64,000 bases of DNA from Flavobacteriales bacterium (GTDB lineage: Bacteria; Bacteroidota; Bacteroidia; Flavobacteriales; Flavobacteriaceae), in the NCBI GenBank assembly GCA_017303755.1, contig JAFLBS010000002.1, positions 434,001-498,000 on the forward strand, written 5' to 3'. Every line of letters starts with the position of its first letter. Position 1 is the stretch's first letter. The notes below the pieces were generated by a model. That model had not been told where the DNA came from and did no database searches. It saw nothing but the letters and a program-made list of their open reading frames with translations. A program made the translations under genes and the position numbers. Shown here one piece after another: positions 62,771 to 64,000 of this stretch.

Positions 62771-64000
62771 TTACCAAGCTGGATTTGTATCAGGATGTGC
62801 TTTTTTGGAAGCATCATAAAACCCACTTCTTCTACCTATGTATGCATTTTTAATAGCCCCATAACTTGAAGGCAACTCCATGTAGGCTTTGTTTACGGGA
62901 TCATTGTTATCAATGTCGTCTCCACCTTTTGCATCAATATATCCCTTCATAAACCAATCAAAAAGACCCATTTTTAGGTTTCTATTGTCATCATATCGAC
63001 CGTTAAAATCTAAAGTTCCAGGCGTCTGCTCATCCCAATTAGGTCCTGTACCATAATCAGCATCTTTAGGCGAGTTATACATCATTGGAGCCATTCTGAA
63101 TAGTTTTTTAGGGGTTTCTCCTTGTGGATTAGCGTTGGCTGCATTTTCACTTACTAAGTCCTCAAAATACCTGTAGAAACCAGCATTCAATGGAGCATCC
63201 ATCATTGATTTACTGATGACTTCCATAAATGAAGGATATTCTACACATTCTTTTTTGAGCTCTCTTGTAGCTGATAGAAGTGGAGTGAGTTCAAATGAGA
63301 TGATGAAATCGGCACCCGCTTTTACTGCAACATCTATTGGTCTATTGTCAACAATTCCTCCATCTACCATCCAATGCTTAAAAGAAACATTTGATTTTGA
63401 GTAGAAAGTCCATTGTCTAGGAGGAAAAGCAATAGGAATAGAAGCAGAGGTTAATACGGCTCCAACTACAAGTGATTTACCGTTAGAGAAATCTAATTCG
63501 GGAATTGTAAATTTAATTTTTTTTGAACTAGTACTCATTTTAGAAACATTTTTTTGAGTCGCAGCTACTCCAAAATTAGATGTTTTAATCATTGTTTTTT
63601 TCAGTGGAACGGCTGTAAAAACAGCGTTTAAATCCTTTACTACAAACGGTTGATGAGTTGTCGGATTAACAGGGTTTGAAATACTTGTTGTTGCTATTGA
63701 CGCTTGATGCGTATAGTCGGTTTCAAAGCGTTTTCCACCAAAAACAAATTCGTTTGACACAATACTTGTTTTATGACTGTTGAAATCTGTTTTCAAATCA
63801 TCAAGTTGTACAACCCACAAATTTCTATTTGCAACGTTGTTATTTGTCTCCTCTGTTGCCAGAGAGAATGCAACCACTCGATTGGCATTAATGTTTGTTC
63901 CTGTAACAAATAACTCAGGAACCTTTTTGCCTGATGCTCTTTTTTGATTGATTAAATCGATTAATTTTTGATCCAATTGACGTGCCTCAATTTTTCCATT
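62771..64000 (-). CDS. Patatin-like phospholipase, 5' end outside the window
   Basis: At least 409 residues are present; the frame stays open to the window edge, so the start is missing. TGTNINANRVVAFS is the patatin core strand. SASIPIAFPPR and WMVDGGIVDNRPIDVAVKAG carry the catalytic aspartate (DGG). The catalytic serine (GxSxG) lies upstream of the window and is therefore not seen. Patatins cut acyl chains from phospholipids. Whether the whole protein is secreted or a toxin-like effector cannot be judged from this part. Confidence 0.88.
   Translation of the reverse strand, partial: NGKIEARQLDQKLIDLINQKRASGKKVPELFVTGTNINANRVVAFSLATEETNNNVANRNLWVVQLDDLKTDFNSHKTSIVSNEFVFGGKRFETDYTHQASIATTSISNPVNPTTHQPFVVKDLNAVFTAVPLKKTMIKTSNFGVAATQKNVSKMSTSSKKIKFTIPELDFSNGKSLVVGAVLTSASIPIAFPPRQWTFYSKSNVSFKHWMVDGGIVDNRPIDVAVKAGADFIISFELTPLLSATRELKKECVEYPSFMEVISKSMMDAPLNAGFYRYFEDLVSENAANANPQGETPKKLFRMAPMMYNSPKDADYGTGPNWDEQTPGTLDFNGRYDDNRNLKMGLFDWFMKGYIDAKGGDDIDNNDPVNKAYMELPSSYGAIKNAYIGRRSGFYDASKKAHPDTNPAW

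Overview
The window is a chromosomal stretch from a Flavobacterium-like member of the Bacteroidota. The DNA is AT-rich. Likely promoters follow the Bacteroidota pattern (TTG, about 16-20 bases, TAnnTTTG). Secreted proteins end in type IX secretion (T9SS) sorting domains. The gene content also fits: large single-chain PurL, bacillithiol deacetylase BshB1, DUF3667, DUF6132, DUF6266 and DUF7619-type proteins. Genus-level naming is inference.

Layout. 1-4.4 kb: a small secreted protein and purL, with palindromic repeats in the purL leader. 4.4-12.1 kb: three tandem leucine-rich-repeat T9SS proteins whose C-terminal halves are nearly identical. 12.1-15.7 kb: a secreted endonuclease I and a beta-helix lipoprotein. 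15.8-18.5 kb: a tightly overlapping operon (hotdog thioesterase, isochorismate synthase, GNAT acetyltransferase, BshB1), then tRNA-His. 18.7-21.5 kb: a small secreted protein, an M28 peptidase and a DUF3667 membrane protein. 21.6-27.6 kb: a sulfide/persulfide detoxification region with a Crp/Fnr regulator, a TauE-type exporter, two CstB-like persulfide dioxygenase-rhodanese fusions, thioredoxin and small membrane proteins. 27.6-34.9 kb: surface proteins, namely two S74/YadA-head adhesins, a zincin-like protein and a thioredoxin-DUF4215-T9SS protein. 35-38.8 kb: a LytS/LytTR-type two-component pair. 39-46.1 kb: a type B T9SS protein, a beta-helix protein, a YIP1 protein and small secreted proteins, with a MITE-like element and palindromic repeats. 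46.5-59.6 kb: a minus-strand defence block containing an AAA/DUF3696 ATPase, an unrecognised partner, hsdM, hsdS, hsdR, two DUF262 proteins (one with a DUF1524 HNH domain) and a PD-(D/E)XK-like protein. 59.7-64 kb: a repeat-rich segment with DUF6266, lipoprotein and HTH genes, then a truncated patatin.

How the parts work together. In the sulfur region, three promoters each carry an inverted repeat centred exactly 29.5 bases upstream of the first base of the -7 element. This is what a Crp/Fnr activator site near -42 would look like, and the adjacent Crp/Fnr gene is the obvious candidate regulator. The defence block joins a classical type I restriction-modification system to GmrSD-like DUF262 nucleases, a further nuclease and an ATPase-plus-unknown pair. 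Perfect promoter-like elements sit before the ATPase gene and before hsdM, so it may be one or two transcription units. Dispersed repeats flank the block on both sides. Relatives of one of these repeats, and a second repeat, also lie in frame inside purL.

The most unusual items are the three phased operators, the ATPase plus unknown partner next to the composite type I/DUF262 operon, the in-frame repeats in purL, and a dispersed element carrying 19-bp tandem repeats in two copies that flank a 2.2-kb segment.
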